Below are positions 36,291 to 45,571 of a DNA stretch of 64,000 nucleotides, piece by piece; position 1 is the stretch's first letter, and each line of letters begins with the position of its first letter. The translations under genes and the position numbers were made by a program. The stretch is from Devosia sp. Root685. Its GTDB lineage: Bacteria > Pseudomonadota > Alphaproteobacteria > Rhizobiales > Devosiaceae. The DNA lies in assembly GCF_001427875.1 (NCBI RefSeq), contig NZ_LMHK01000002.1, positions 470,049 through 534,048 of the forward strand, read 5' to 3'. The notes beneath the pieces are model-generated. The model did no database searches, was not told the DNA's origin, and saw only the letters and a program-made list of their open reading frames with translations.

Positions 36291-37586
36291 ATGAAAACAC
36301 TATTGGCACCTGCAAATTCCTGGTTGCTTGTTAGTCTGGCTATATTTAGCCTCTACGTTGCACTCCCCGCCTTCATCTATTTTTATATTGATCATAATCA
36401 ATATATGCTGCTGCTCGCAGGGGTCAGTGGCGTCGGGTTGGCGGCTATCATTGCCGGATACCATCTTCCCCTCATCGACCGGCTGATCTATCGGCAGCGC
36501 TACCGACGTCCTATCAACGCCAGGATCGTGCATGTCACCATCTGGATGGCGTTCACCATTTTCGTGGCTGTAACGCTGCTGACTGCGGACAGTGTTCCTG
36601 TGCTGTCCGCCCTTGGGTCCTCTACCGCGGATCAACTCAGTCAGGAGCGTGCCGGTTTCCTGAAGCTACGGACTGGATGGGAAGCCGCCCTCCCCTATTT
36701 CAGCACCGTTTTCGTGGGCGTCCTGCTGCCCTATTCGACTACACGCCTGTTCGCCGAAAGAAGTGCTTTTCGGTTCCTCGCACTTGCCGTCTTCATCGCC
36801 TACACGCTTCTCTCGCTCGAAAAGATCCTCTTCATCCTAGCAGTAGCGCCACTGACCGTCTTCGTGACCCAGTACTACAGGGACGCCCGACGTATCTTCG
36901 CGGCACTTGCCGCCATCGCCGTCCTGTCAGCCGGGGTACTCTATCTCAATACGGTCCTCGCATCAGGGACGGATTATTTCGTCCAGGAAGATCATGAGGC
37001 CACCGAGTTGGGTGAGCTGGGCGATGAAGAGGGCGAGACCGCTCGCCACACGGGTGCCGCGTCCTACTTCGACATCCGGCACAGACCGGATTCGGCGGTC
37101 AAGCTGATTCTCTGGCGTTCGATCGCCGTGCCTGTCATCACCGCCGCAGACGGGCTCCGCGTCTTTGAAGAGCAGTTTGAAGGCCGGCATCTACTTGGCG
37201 CCACCAGTTCGTTGGTAGCCCGGGTCACCGGACAGCAGCGCGTCAATTTCGACGCCGTCGTCTTCGGAGATCAGTTTGGATCCGCCGCCACCGGCCGGGC
37301 CAATGCCGTCTTCTTCATAGAGGCATTCATCAATTTCGGCTGGGTCGGCGTCATCATTTTCTCGCTAATCGTCGGACAGGCCCTCCGCCTCTTCGCGCGA
37401 TCCGACGACCTGGCGTTTCAGTGCATGTGGGTGGTCTTCTGCTGGTTCATATTCACGGGTGGCCTTTTCGGGACGATGTTTAGCAATGGCTTCCTGCTCA
37501 TGTTCATAGCCATGCTGACCATCAATGCGCTGCCCCGGGTGGAGAGCGAAGCCGCAACCGAAAGCGCAACTCCTAGCGCCGCCTGA
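36291..37586 (+). CDS. wzy: O-antigen polymerase-like membrane protein (Wzy)
   Basis: A 431-residue protein with about ten membrane helices, beginning MKTLLAPANSWLLVSLAIFS. A large loop (about 190-310) contains HTGAASYFDIRHRPDSAVKL and is followed by FFIEAFINFGWVGVIIFSLI, the arrangement seen in Wzy polymerases. Wzy sequences are too divergent for firm motif assignment. The call rests on topology, the presence of Wzx and position inside the locus. It starts 133 bp from the divergent wbpI start and ends 1 bp from the convergent wbpD stop. Confidence 0.75.
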   Translation: MKTLLAPANSWLLVSLAIFSLYVALPAFIYFYIDHNQYMLLLAGVSGVGLAAIIAGYHLPLIDRLIYRQRYRRPINARIVHVTIWMAFTIFVAVTLLTADSVPVLSALGSSTADQLSQERAGFLKLRTGWEAALPYFSTVFVGVLLPYSTTRLFAERSAFRFLALAVFIAYTLLSLEKILFILAVAPLTVFVTQYYRDARRIFAALAAIAVLSAGVLYLNTVLASGTDYFVQEDHEATELGELGDEEGETARHTGAASYFDIRHRPDSAVKLILWRSIAVPVITAADGLRVFEEQFEGRHLLGATSSLVARVTGQQRVNFDAVVFGDQFGSAATGRANAVFFIEAFINFGWVGVIIFSLIVGQALRLFARSDDLAFQCMWVVFCWFIFTGGLFGTMFSNGFLLMFIAMLTINALPRVESEAATESATPSAA

Positions 37587-37587
37587 C

Positions 37588-38097
37588 TTACTCGTCCGAC
37601 GGTCTTTCGGCTACCGTGTCTCCGGTCTTGTTTACCCATCCGACTTGGCGTGCCGGCACGCCAAGCATCAGGGCGTAGTCAGGAACGTCGCGCGTCACCA
37701 CAGCGCCAGCGCCAATCAGGGCATAACGCCCGATGGTGACGCCGCAGACGATTGTGGCATTGGCGCCGATGCTGGCGCCGCTCCTGACCAGCGTGGTCCT
37801 GAACTCTTCCTTCTTCTCGAGGAAAGCGCGCGGATTGACGACATTGGTGAAGACGCAGGAGGGACCGCAGAACACGCCGTCTTCGAGCTCGACACCCTTG
37901 TAGAGCGAGACATTGTTCTGGATCTTGCAATTGTCGCCGACCGACACGCCCGGTCCGACCATGACGTTCTGGCCAAGCACGCAGTTGCGCCCAATGCTTG
38001 CGCCGCCCATGATATGGCTGAAATGCCAAACACGGCTTCCCTCGCCAATGATGGCTCCCTCGTCCACATAGGCACTTTCGTGAATCGTCGCTGGCAT
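37588..38097 (-). CDS. wbpD: UDP-GlcNAc(3NH2)A 3-N-acetyltransferase (WbpD)
   Basis: About 169 residues forming a left-handed beta-helix acyltransferase with hexapeptide repeats ([40 protein letters not shown]). The C-terminus [19 protein letters not shown] is typical of WbpD/WlbB. It N-acetylates the C3 amine made by WbpE. The ATG at 38097 has AAGAGAG upstream; a GTG at 38112 is an alternative. It is transcribed against wzy and divergently from wbpG. Confidence 0.9.
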   Translation of the reverse strand: MPATIHESAYVDEGAIIGEGSRVWHFSHIMGGASIGRNCVLGQNVMVGPGVSVGDNCKIQNNVSLYKGVELEDGVFCGPSCVFTNVVNPRAFLEKKEEFRTTLVRSGASIGANATIVCGVTIGRYALIGAGAVVTRDVPDYALMLGVPARQVGWVNKTGDTVAERPSDE

Positions 38098-38301
38098 GAG
38101 GCTCTCTTGCACCGATAGAGGGTTTCGGCTTCATTAGCATGACCGGCATCACGCTTGGCAAGCCCGGCAAGACGCCCGCGGCGGTTATGAGGGAGGAACT
38201 GAACAACCCTTCCAAAGCACCGGCGCTGATGGTATCAGCCCCCAGATTGTCAAAACACCTAGTCGCCCCGCATGGCGGCCAGCAGCAGTTCAGGGATGCA
38301 G

Positions 38302-39456
38302 ATGGCTAACGAGACGGCAGGCAAACGCCCATATCAGATCTGCACGAACTGCATCATGGACACTTCCGACTCCAAGATCGTCTTCGACGACCGCGGCTGG
38401 TGTGAGTATTGCAACAACTACCACAAGAACATCGTGCCGCACTGGCACCCCAACGAGCAGGGCATGCGCGAACTCGAGCCCATGCTCGAGCAGATCCGCC
38501 GCGACGGCAACGGTAAGGATCACGACTGCATCATCGGCATCAGCGGCGGCGTGGATTCGTCCTATGTCGTCTATCTGGCCAAGGAAAAGTTCGGCCTGCG
38601 CCCCCTACTCTTTCACGTGGATGCCGGATGGAATTCGCAACAGGCCGTCAACAATATCGAAAAGCTCGTCGACGGGCTGGGCCTCGATCTCCATACCGAA
38701 GTGATCAACTGGCAGGAAATGAAGGATCTGCAGCTCGCCTTCTTCAAGGCGCAGGTGCCCCATCTCGACACGCCGCAGGACCACGCCTTCTTCGCCGGCC
38801 TCTACAACTACGCGGCCAAGAACGGCGTGAAGTACATCCTGACCGGCGCTAACTATTCCACCGAATGCGTGCGCGAGCCCCTCGAATGGCACTATCACGC
38901 TTCCGACCTGCGCCAGCTCAAGGACATCCACAAGCGCTTCGGCACGCGCCCACTCAAAACCTTCCCGCTGGCGGACATCTTCACCTTCAAGCTCTATTAT
39001 CGTTTCGTGAAGAACGTGCGCGTGGTCAAGCCGCTCAACCATATCCCCTTCTTCAAGGAAGCGGCGATGCAGGAACTGTCCGACAAGTTCGGATGGCAGC
39101 GCTATGCGCACAAGCATTACGAGTCGCGCTTCACGCGCTTCTACGAGGGCTACTGGCTGCCGACGAAATTCGGCTATGACAAGCGCCGCGCGCACTTCTC
39201 GAGTCTCATCCTGACCGGCCAGATGAGCCGGGAAGAGGCCCTCGAGAAAATCGCCAAGCCCGCCTATAATCCTGAAGACGTGAACCAGGATTTCGAATAC
39301 ATCGCCACTAAGCTTGGTCTCACCGTCGAAGAATTGCGCGCGCTCCATGCCGGTCCGAACAAGACCTACAAGGACTACAAGAACGCGATGACCTTTATCG
39401 ACTTGGGCACCAGGGTCCTACGAGCACTAGGCATTCAGAAGGCTGTGATGCGATGA
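38302..39456 (+). CDS. wbpG: N-acetyl sugar amidotransferase (WbpG)
   Basis: About 384 residues. An N-terminal zinc-ribbon has ICTNCIMDTSDS and CEYCNNYH; a PP-loop ATPase motif follows, IIGISGGVDSSYVVYLAK. Length and motifs match WbpG, which works with HisH2 and HisF2 to amidate UDP-ManNAc(3NAc)A to the 3-acetamidino sugar. The ATG at 38302 follows AGGGATGCAG. It overlaps hisH2 by 4 bp, so the three amidation genes form one coupled unit. Confidence 0.92.
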   Translation: MANETAGKRPYQICTNCIMDTSDSKIVFDDRGWCEYCNNYHKNIVPHWHPNEQGMRELEPMLEQIRRDGNGKDHDCIIGISGGVDSSYVVYLAKEKFGLRPLLFHVDAGWNSQQAVNNIEKLVDGLGLDLHTEVINWQEMKDLQLAFFKAQVPHLDTPQDHAFFAGLYNYAAKNGVKYILTGANYSTECVREPLEWHYHASDLRQLKDIHKRFGTRPLKTFPLADIFTFKLYYRFVKNVRVVKPLNHIPFFKEAAMQELSDKFGWQRYAHKHYESRFTRFYEGYWLPTKFGYDKRRAHFSSLILTGQMSREEALEKIAKPAYNPEDVNQDFEYIATKLGLTVEELRALHAGPNKTYKDYKNAMTFIDLGTRVLRALGIQKAVMR

Positions 39457-40067
39457 TCACCATCGTCGACTACGGGCTGGGGAACATCAGTGCGTTCTCC
39501 AACATGTACAAGCGGCTCAACATCGCGAGCCGCTTGGCCCGTTCGTCCGACGAATTGCTCGGCGCCACCAAGCTCATCCTGCCTGGCGTAGGCCATTTCG
39601 ACCACGCCATGGACCTGCTCGATGCCTCTGGCATGCGTGGCACGCTCGACGATCTCGTGCTGCGCCAGCAGGTCCCAGTCGTAGGCATCTGCGTAGGGAT
39701 GCAGATCCTCGCCAACAGCAGCGACGAAGGCACACGGACCGGCCTGGGCTGGATTCCTGGTCACGTCCAGTCGCTGCGCAAGCTGCCGATCGGCAATGAC
39801 ATGCCCCTACCCCATATGGGCTGGAATGACGTGTTGGCGACCCAGTCCTTCGGTCTTTTCTCGGGGCTCGAAACCGACGCCCGCTTCTATTTCCTTCATT
39901 CGTTCTATTTTGCCGCCGCCAACCAGAACGATGTCGCCGCCATTGCGAATTACGGCCAGGATTTCCCCTGTGTCGTGCATGCAGGCAATGTCACCGGCGT
40001 GCAGTTCCACCCCGAGAAAAGTCACCACTGGGGTGCGCGGCTCCTCAAGAACTTCGCCGAGTTCTGA
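39453..40067 (+). CDS. hisH2: glutamine amidotransferase HisH2
   Basis: A 204-residue class I glutaminase. The nucleophile Cys is in VVGICVGMQIL, the His-Glu of the triad in VQFHPEKSHHWG, and MITIVDYGLGNISAFSNMYK is a HisH-type start. In this context it supplies ammonia to WbpG/HisF2 for acetamidine formation rather than to histidine synthesis. ATGA overlap with wbpG upstream and a 2-bp gap to hisF2 downstream support this. Confidence 0.92.
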   Translation: MITIVDYGLGNISAFSNMYKRLNIASRLARSSDELLGATKLILPGVGHFDHAMDLLDASGMRGTLDDLVLRQQVPVVGICVGMQILANSSDEGTRTGLGWIPGHVQSLRKLPIGNDMPLPHMGWNDVLATQSFGLFSGLETDARFYFLHSFYFAAANQNDVAAIANYGQDFPCVVHAGNVTGVQFHPEKSHHWGARLLKNFAEF

Positions 40068-40069
40068 CC

Positions 40070-40849
40070 GTGCTGCGACCCAGAATCATTCCGTGCCTGC
40101 TGGTCAGCGATGGTGGCCTCGTCAAGACGCAGCGCTTCAAGGATCCCAAGTATGTCGGCGATCCGATCAATGCTGTGAAGATCTTCAACGAGAAAGAGGC
40201 CGACGAACTCGTCGTCCTCGATATCGACGCCACCGCACAGCGTCGCGAGCCCGACTTCACCATGATCGGCCATCTGGCGGTCGAGTGCCGCATGCCGCTC
40301 TGCTACGGTGGCGGCGTCACGACGCGCGAACAGGCCAAGCGTATCATCGGACTCGGCGTCGAAAAGGTCGCCATTAGCGCTGCGGCCATCAACAATCCGG
40401 CGCTGGTCTCGCAGATCGCCGATGAAGTCGGCAGCCAGAGCGTGGTCGTCGTGCTCGACGTCAAGAAACCCATGTTTGGCAAGGACTTTGACGTCTATAC
40501 CCACAATGGCAGCAAGAAGGTCCGTGAGGGCCTGGCCGCGCTCGTCGCCGAGTTCGAAAGCCGCGGTGCCGGGGAGCTGGTCATCAACTCCATCGACCGT
40601 GACGGCATGATGAAGGGCTATGACCTCGATCTGGCCGAGCGCATCCGCTCGACCACCAAGCTGCCGGTCACGGTTCTAGGTGGCGCCGGTTCGCTTGACG
40701 ATATCGGTGCGCTGATTGGCCGATGCGGCATTATCGGCGCGGCCGCCGGTAGCCTCTTCGTGTTCAAGGGCAACTACCGGGCGGTCCTGATCAATTATCC
40801 CAACCCGGCGCAAAAGGACGAGATCGTCCTGAAGAACCTGCCGCGCTGA
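40070..40849 (+). CDS. hisF2: HisF-like cyclase subunit HisF2
   Basis: A 259-residue TIM barrel starting at GTG (LRPRIIPCLLVSDGGLVKTQ). AMISAAAINNP-like phosphate-loop sequence appears as VAISAAAINNPALVSQI, and VVLDVKKPMFGKDFDVYTHN and VLGGAGSLDDIGALIG are typical of the HisF2/WbuZ branch, which is longer and different from housekeeping HisF. It channels ammonia from HisH2 for the WbpG reaction. There is a gap of about 70 bp before the L-FucNAc genes. Confidence 0.9.
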   Translation: MLRPRIIPCLLVSDGGLVKTQRFKDPKYVGDPINAVKIFNEKEADELVVLDIDATAQRREPDFTMIGHLAVECRMPLCYGGGVTTREQAKRIIGLGVEKVAISAAAINNPALVSQIADEVGSQSVVVVLDVKKPMFGKDFDVYTHNGSKKVREGLAALVAEFESRGAGELVINSIDRDGMMKGYDLDLAERIRSTTKLPVTVLGGAGSLDDIGALIGRCGIIGAAAGSLFVFKGNYRAVLINYPNPAQKDEIVLKNLPR

Positions 40850-40919
40850 GGCGCGTCGCCAGCAAATGCACCAGCACGGGCGCGTATCGCCAGTGCTCGA
40901 CGAGAATGGACAGACAGGA

Positions 40920-41954
40920 ATGTTCGACGGCAAGACGCTCTTGATTACCGGCGGGACCGGCTCCTTCGGCAATACCGTGCTCAAGCGGTTTCTGGACACC
41001 GGCATTCGTGAAATCCGCGTGTTCAGCCGCGACGAGAAGAAGCAGGACGACCAGCGCAAGCGGTTTCAGAGCGACAAGCTCAAGTTCTATATCGGCGACG
41101 TGCGGGACCCGGGCAGTGTCCTTTCGGCCACGCGAGGCGTGGACTTCATCTTCCACGCCGCCGCACTTAAGCAGGTTCCCTCTTGCGAATTCCACCCGAT
41201 GGAAGCGGTCAAGACCAACGTGCTGGGCACGGAAAACGTGCTCGAGGCGGCCATCCACAATGGCGTCAGCCGCGTCGTGTGCCTTTCGACCGACAAGGCC
41301 GTCTACCCCATCAACGCCATGGGTATCTCAAAGGCCCTGATGGAAAAGGTCATGGTCGCCAAGTCGCGCGAACTGGTCAATTCGCAGACGGTGATCTGCG
41401 GCACCCGCTACGGCAATGTCATGGCCTCGCGCGGTTCGGTGATCCCGCTCTTTGCCCAGCAGATCGCCGATGGTCGAGCCATCACCATCACCGATCCCCA
41501 CATGACGCGCTTCATGATGACGCTGTCCGATGCAGTGGACCTCGTGCTCTACGCGTTCACGCATGGCAACAACGGCGACATCTTTGTGCAGAAGGCGCCT
41601 GCCGCCACGATCGGCGTTCTGGCCGACGCGATGCGCCAGCGCCTCGGCGTTGCGGAGCACCCCATCGACGTCATCGGCACCCGTCACGGAGAAAAGCTCT
41701 ATGAGACTCTGCTCAGCCGGGAAGAAATGGCCGGTGCGGTCGACATGGGCGACTACTATCGCATTCCGCCCGACCTCCGCGACCTCAACTACGCCAAATA
41801 TGTCGAACAGGGCGAAACGACGATCACTGGCGCCGAGGACTACAATTCACACAACACCACACGCCTTGACGTCGACAGCATGAGCGAACTGCTGATGAAG
41901 CTCGATTTCTTCCGCGACCTCGTGGCCGGACGCACGCCGACGCTGGAGGATTGA
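40920..41954 (+). CDS. wbjB: UDP-GlcNAc 4,6-dehydratase/5-epimerase (WbjB/FnlA/Cap5E)
   Basis: A 344-residue soluble CapD-type SDR starting MFDGKTLLITGGTGSFGNTV. VFSRDEKKQDDQRKRF is typical of the FnlA/WbjB branch. The active site STDKAVYPINAMGISKALME has Met for Tyr and Lys retained. It carries out the first step from UDP-GlcNAc towards UDP-L-FucNAc. The upstream in-frame ATG at 40866 lacks family similarity. The stop overlaps the start of the next gene (TGATG). Confidence 0.92.
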   Translation: MFDGKTLLITGGTGSFGNTVLKRFLDTGIREIRVFSRDEKKQDDQRKRFQSDKLKFYIGDVRDPGSVLSATRGVDFIFHAAALKQVPSCEFHPMEAVKTNVLGTENVLEAAIHNGVSRVVCLSTDKAVYPINAMGISKALMEKVMVAKSRELVNSQTVICGTRYGNVMASRGSVIPLFAQQIADGRAITITDPHMTRFMMTLSDAVDLVLYAFTHGNNGDIFVQKAPAATIGVLADAMRQRLGVAEHPIDVIGTRHGEKLYETLLSREEMAGAVDMGDYYRIPPDLRDLNYAKYVEQGETTITGAEDYNSHNTTRLDVDSMSELLMKLDFFRDLVAGRTPTLED

Positions 41955-43063
41955 TGGCAACGATCGCAGTTACCGGAGCCAACGGTTTCATCGGCAAGAA
42001 TCTCGTCGTGCGGCTGAACGAGGTCGAACACCAGGTCGTCGAGATAGGGCATGACCTGGACGTCGAAGCCATCGCCGAAAAGCTCGGCGGCGTGGACTTC
42101 GTCGTGCACCTGGCCGGCGTCAACCGACCCGAAACCGAGGCCGAATTCGAAGCGGGCAACCTCGGCATGAGCGAAAAGCTCGCCACCGCGCTGGGACAAC
42201 TCGAAAAGCCGCTGCCGCTCGTTTATTCCTCGTCCATTCAGGCCGAGTACGACAATCCCTACGGGCGCTCCAAGCGCGCCGCGGAGGATGTTCTCACCGC
42301 CTATGGCAAAGCCAGCGGCGCGGCGGTGCATATCTGGCGGCTGCCCAATGTTTTCGGCAAGTGGTGCCGGCCCAACTACAATTCCGTTGTCGCAACCTTT
42401 TGCAACAATATCGCCAAGGGCCTGCCGATCAAGATCAACGACCCCGATGCATTGCTTCGCCTCGTCTATGTAGACGACGTGATCGAGGCGTTGCTCGCTC
42501 TCATCGCCAATGGGGGCGGCACACCGGTTGCGGTCGAGCCAGTCTACCAGACGACGCTGGGAGCCCTCGTGACCGAGATCGAGGCCCTGCGCGACAGCCG
42601 GAAAACCCTGGTCACCGGCGCCGTCGGCACCGGCTTCAGGCGAGCCCTGCACGCCACCTATCTCAGCTATCTCGAGCCCAAGGATTTCGTCTATCCGCTC
42701 GTCGCGCATACCGATCCGCGCGGCATGTTCGCCGAAATGCTGCGAACGCCGGATGCGGGCCAATTTTCCTTCTTCACCGCACATCCGGGCATTACCCGGG
42801 GCGGACACTATCACCACAGCAAGACCGAGAAGTTCCTGGTCGTCCAGGGCAAGGCCCGCTTCGGCTTCCGCCACGTCCTGACGGACGAGACCTTCGTGCT
42901 GGAGACCAATGCGAACCAGCCCCAGGTAGTCGAAACTGTGCCGGGTTGGTCCCATGACATCACCAATATCGGCGACGACACCATGGTCGTCATGCTCTGG
43001 GCCAATGAAGTGTTCGACCGAAACAAACCTGACACGATAGCCTCGAGGGTGCTGCCGCAATGA
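41954..43063 (+). CDS. wbjC: WbjC/FnlB/CapF: SDR reductase plus cupin epimerase
   Basis: A 369-residue bifunctional protein preceded by GGAGGA. Residues 1-250 are an SDR with IAVTGANGFIGKNLV and PYGRSKRAAEDVL (YxxxK). Residues 270-369 are a cupin with ITRGGHYHHSKTEKFLVVQG carrying the zinc-binding histidines. CapF/FnlB enzymes epimerise C3 and reduce C4 in UDP-L-FucNAc synthesis. It overlaps wbjB and wbjD by 1-4 bp. Confidence 0.92.
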   Translation: MATIAVTGANGFIGKNLVVRLNEVEHQVVEIGHDLDVEAIAEKLGGVDFVVHLAGVNRPETEAEFEAGNLGMSEKLATALGQLEKPLPLVYSSSIQAEYDNPYGRSKRAAEDVLTAYGKASGAAVHIWRLPNVFGKWCRPNYNSVVATFCNNIAKGLPIKINDPDALLRLVYVDDVIEALLALIANGGGTPVAVEPVYQTTLGALVTEIEALRDSRKTLVTGAVGTGFRRALHATYLSYLEPKDFVYPLVAHTDPRGMFAEMLRTPDAGQFSFFTAHPGITRGGHYHHSKTEKFLVVQGKARFGFRHVLTDETFVLETNANQPQVVETVPGWSHDITNIGDDTMVVMLWANEVFDRNKPDTIASRVLPQ

Positions 43064-44193
43064 AACGTCTCAAAGTTGCGACCGTTGTCGGCACTCGGCC
43101 GGAGATCATCCGCCTGTCCCGCGTGCTCGCCAGGCTTGACGAACACTGCGACCACCTGCTGATCCATACCGGCCAGAACTATGACTATGAGCTGAACGAG
43201 ATTTTCTTCAGCGACCTCGGTGTGCGCCGCCCGGACATATTTTTGGAGGCGGCTGGCGACACGGCGGCGCAGACTATCGGCAACATTATCGCCAAGATCG
43301 ATGCCGTGCTTGCCGAGCAAAAGCCCGAAGCTTTGCTAGTATTGGGTGACACCAATTCCTGCCTCGCGGTCATTCCCGCCAAACGCCGTAAGGTGCCAAT
43401 CTTCCACATGGAAGCTGGCAATCGCTGCTTCGACATGCGCGTCCCAGAAGAAATTAATCGTCGCATCGTCGATCATACTGCAGACGTCAACTTGACCTAT
43501 TCCGATATTGCCCGCGAATACCTCCTGCGCGAGGGTCTCCCCCCCGATCGCACGATTAAGACCGGCTCCCCAATGTTTGAGGTATTGACGCACTACCGCA
43601 GCCAGATCGATGCCTCCGATGCGCGCCAGCGCCTGGGCCTCACAGAGAACAAATATGTTGTGGTGAGCGCTCATCGCGAAGAAAACGTCGATTCGGACAT
43701 TAACTTTGGCAAGCTCGTCAACCTTCTCAATGGTGTCGCGGAGCAGTTTGACGAACCCGTGATTGTTTCGACCCATCCACGGACAAAAAAACGTATCGAC
43801 GCGATGGGCGCCACCTTCCACCGCAATGTGCAATTGCTGAAACCCTTGGGTTTCCATGACTACGTCAACCTGCAAATGGGTGCGCGCGTGGTGATGTCCG
43901 ATAGCGGCACCATCACTGAGGAATCCTCCATCCTCAATTTCCCGGCCGTGAACCTGCGCGAGGCCCACGAGCGGCCCGAAGGCATGGAAGAAGCTTCGGT
44001 TATGATGACCGGTCTCGACCTCGATCGCGTATTACAGGCCATGGCAATTTTGAGCACGCAGGGACGCGGCGTTGATCGGACATTGCGACAGGTCGCCGAT
44101 TACTCGATGCCCAATGTCTCTGACAAGGTCGTGCGCATCATCCACTCATATCGAGATTACGTCATGCGCACGGTGTGGAAGCAAACCATCTGA
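43060..44193 (+). CDS. wbjD: UDP-L-FucNAc-forming C2 epimerase (WbjD/FnlC/Cap5G)
   Basis: A 377-residue WecB-family epimerase: KVATVVGTRPEIIRLSRVLA, VLGDTNSCLAVIPAKRRKVP, HMEAGNRCFDMRVPEEINRR and SDSGTITEESSILNFPAVNL. The CFDMRVPEE variant is typical of the Cap5G/FnlC branch rather than WecB. It makes the last step to UDP-L-FucNAc. It is coupled to wbjC by ATGA. Confidence 0.92.
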   Translation: MKRLKVATVVGTRPEIIRLSRVLARLDEHCDHLLIHTGQNYDYELNEIFFSDLGVRRPDIFLEAAGDTAAQTIGNIIAKIDAVLAEQKPEALLVLGDTNSCLAVIPAKRRKVPIFHMEAGNRCFDMRVPEEINRRIVDHTADVNLTYSDIAREYLLREGLPPDRTIKTGSPMFEVLTHYRSQIDASDARQRLGLTENKYVVVSAHREENVDSDINFGKLVNLLNGVAEQFDEPVIVSTHPRTKKRIDAMGATFHRNVQLLKPLGFHDYVNLQMGARVVMSDSGTITEESSILNFPAVNLREAHERPEGMEEASVMMTGLDLDRVLQAMAILSTQGRGVDRTLRQVADYSMPNVSDKVVRIIHSYRDYVMRTVWKQTI

Positions 44194-44195
44194 AT

Positions 44196-45428
44196 ATGCG
44201 CATCCTCGTCGTCAGTCAGTATTTCTGGCCCGAAAATTTCCGCGTTAACGACCTCGTCGCGGAGCTGGTTCACCGTGGCCACAAGGTCACTGTCCTGACC
44301 GGCGAGCCGAACTATCCCGGCGGGGTGATTTTCCCCGAGTTCAAGGCTGACCCCAACGCCTACAGTCGCTACGAAGGCGCTGACATCGTTCGCGTTGGTC
44401 TTCTGCCACGTGGACAGGGCGGATTGCGCCTCGTGTTCAACTACTTCTCCTTCGTCCTTTCAGCCAGCATTTGCGGCCCATGGAGATTGCGGGGTCGGCC
44501 TTTTGACGCGATTTTTGTGTTCGAACCGTCACCGATCACCGTCGGCATTCCTGCCATCGTCCTAAAGTGGACGAAACGGGCACCGATTGCATTCTGGGTT
44601 CTCGATCTCTGGCCCCAATCATTAGAGGCGGTTGGCGCGGTTCGCTCAAAATTCGTGCTTTCGCTTGTCGATCGTCTAGTGCGCTTCGTTTATTGGCAAT
44701 GCGACGCGATCCTGGCGCAGTCGAAGAGCTTCATGGAGGTCATCGGCCGGCAGATCGATGACGCGTCCCGAATCGTCTATTTTCCGAGCTGGGCCGAGGA
44801 GGCTCCTGTCGGTTCTGCCCCCCTCGCACCCGAGGTCCCTGAGCGCCCAGATCTTTTCAATATCGTATTTACCGGCAACGTCGGCGAGGCACAGGATTTC
44901 GGTTCGGTGCTTGACGCAGCCCATGAGCTCCGCAGCGAACCGGTCCGATGGATCATCGTCGGCGACGGCCGAAAATCAGCATGGCTCACCGAAGAGGTTG
45001 AACGTCGAAGACTTAGCGATCAAGTGATCATGCCCGGGCGTTTCGGCCTCGATCGCATGCCCTCATTCTTCCGGCATGCAGATGCCTTATTGGTCACACT
45101 GCGTGACGAACCCATCTTCGCCCTGACCATTCCGGGAAAGGTACAAACCTATCTCGCCGCCGGCATTCCGATACTCGCAATGCTCAATGGCGAGGGCGCC
45201 CGGGTTGTTGCTGATGCCGGTGCCGGGCTGTCGGTGCCCGCCGGTGACAGTGCGGGATTGGTCGCAGCCATACGTAGCATGATGGCCATGAACGACGATG
45301 AGAAGCAGGCCATGGGACGACGTGGCCTCGCCTGCCTTCAAAGAGATTTTGACCGGAACACGCTAATTGAGCAGCTTGAAAAACTGCTGACAGACCTCGC
45401 ATTTCGAATTTCGTCGCGCAATCATTGA
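44196..45428 (+). CDS. wbuB: L-FucNAc glycosyltransferase (WbuB-like, GT4)
   Basis: A 410-residue GT-B enzyme opening MRILVVSQYFWPENFRVNDL and TVLTGEPNYPGGVIFPEF, strongly reminiscent of WbuB. The C-terminal domain has FTGNVGEAQDFGSVLDAA and IPGKVQTYLAAGIPILAML. In E. coli O26 and related loci WbuB transfers L-FucNAc and follows fnlABC, the same order as here. It starts 2 bp after the wbjD stop and is the last gene of the glycan locus. Confidence 0.87.
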   Translation: MRILVVSQYFWPENFRVNDLVAELVHRGHKVTVLTGEPNYPGGVIFPEFKADPNAYSRYEGADIVRVGLLPRGQGGLRLVFNYFSFVLSASICGPWRLRGRPFDAIFVFEPSPITVGIPAIVLKWTKRAPIAFWVLDLWPQSLEAVGAVRSKFVLSLVDRLVRFVYWQCDAILAQSKSFMEVIGRQIDDASRIVYFPSWAEEAPVGSAPLAPEVPERPDLFNIVFTGNVGEAQDFGSVLDAAHELRSEPVRWIIVGDGRKSAWLTEEVERRRLSDQVIMPGRFGLDRMPSFFRHADALLVTLRDEPIFALTIPGKVQTYLAAGIPILAMLNGEGARVVADAGAGLSVPAGDSAGLVAAIRSMMAMNDDEKQAMGRRGLACLQRDFDRNTLIEQLEKLLTDLAFRISSRNH

Positions 45429-45571
45429 GATCTCGGCGGTTAACCGAGTAAGCATTCAAGGACTATAGCGCCCAGCTATGGCACTGTTCCATTTTCACCT
45501 GCCGATCAGTGGCTGATATCAGACATCAAGGACGACAATCATCAACAGTGAGAAGTAGTCTTGTGAGTGAC

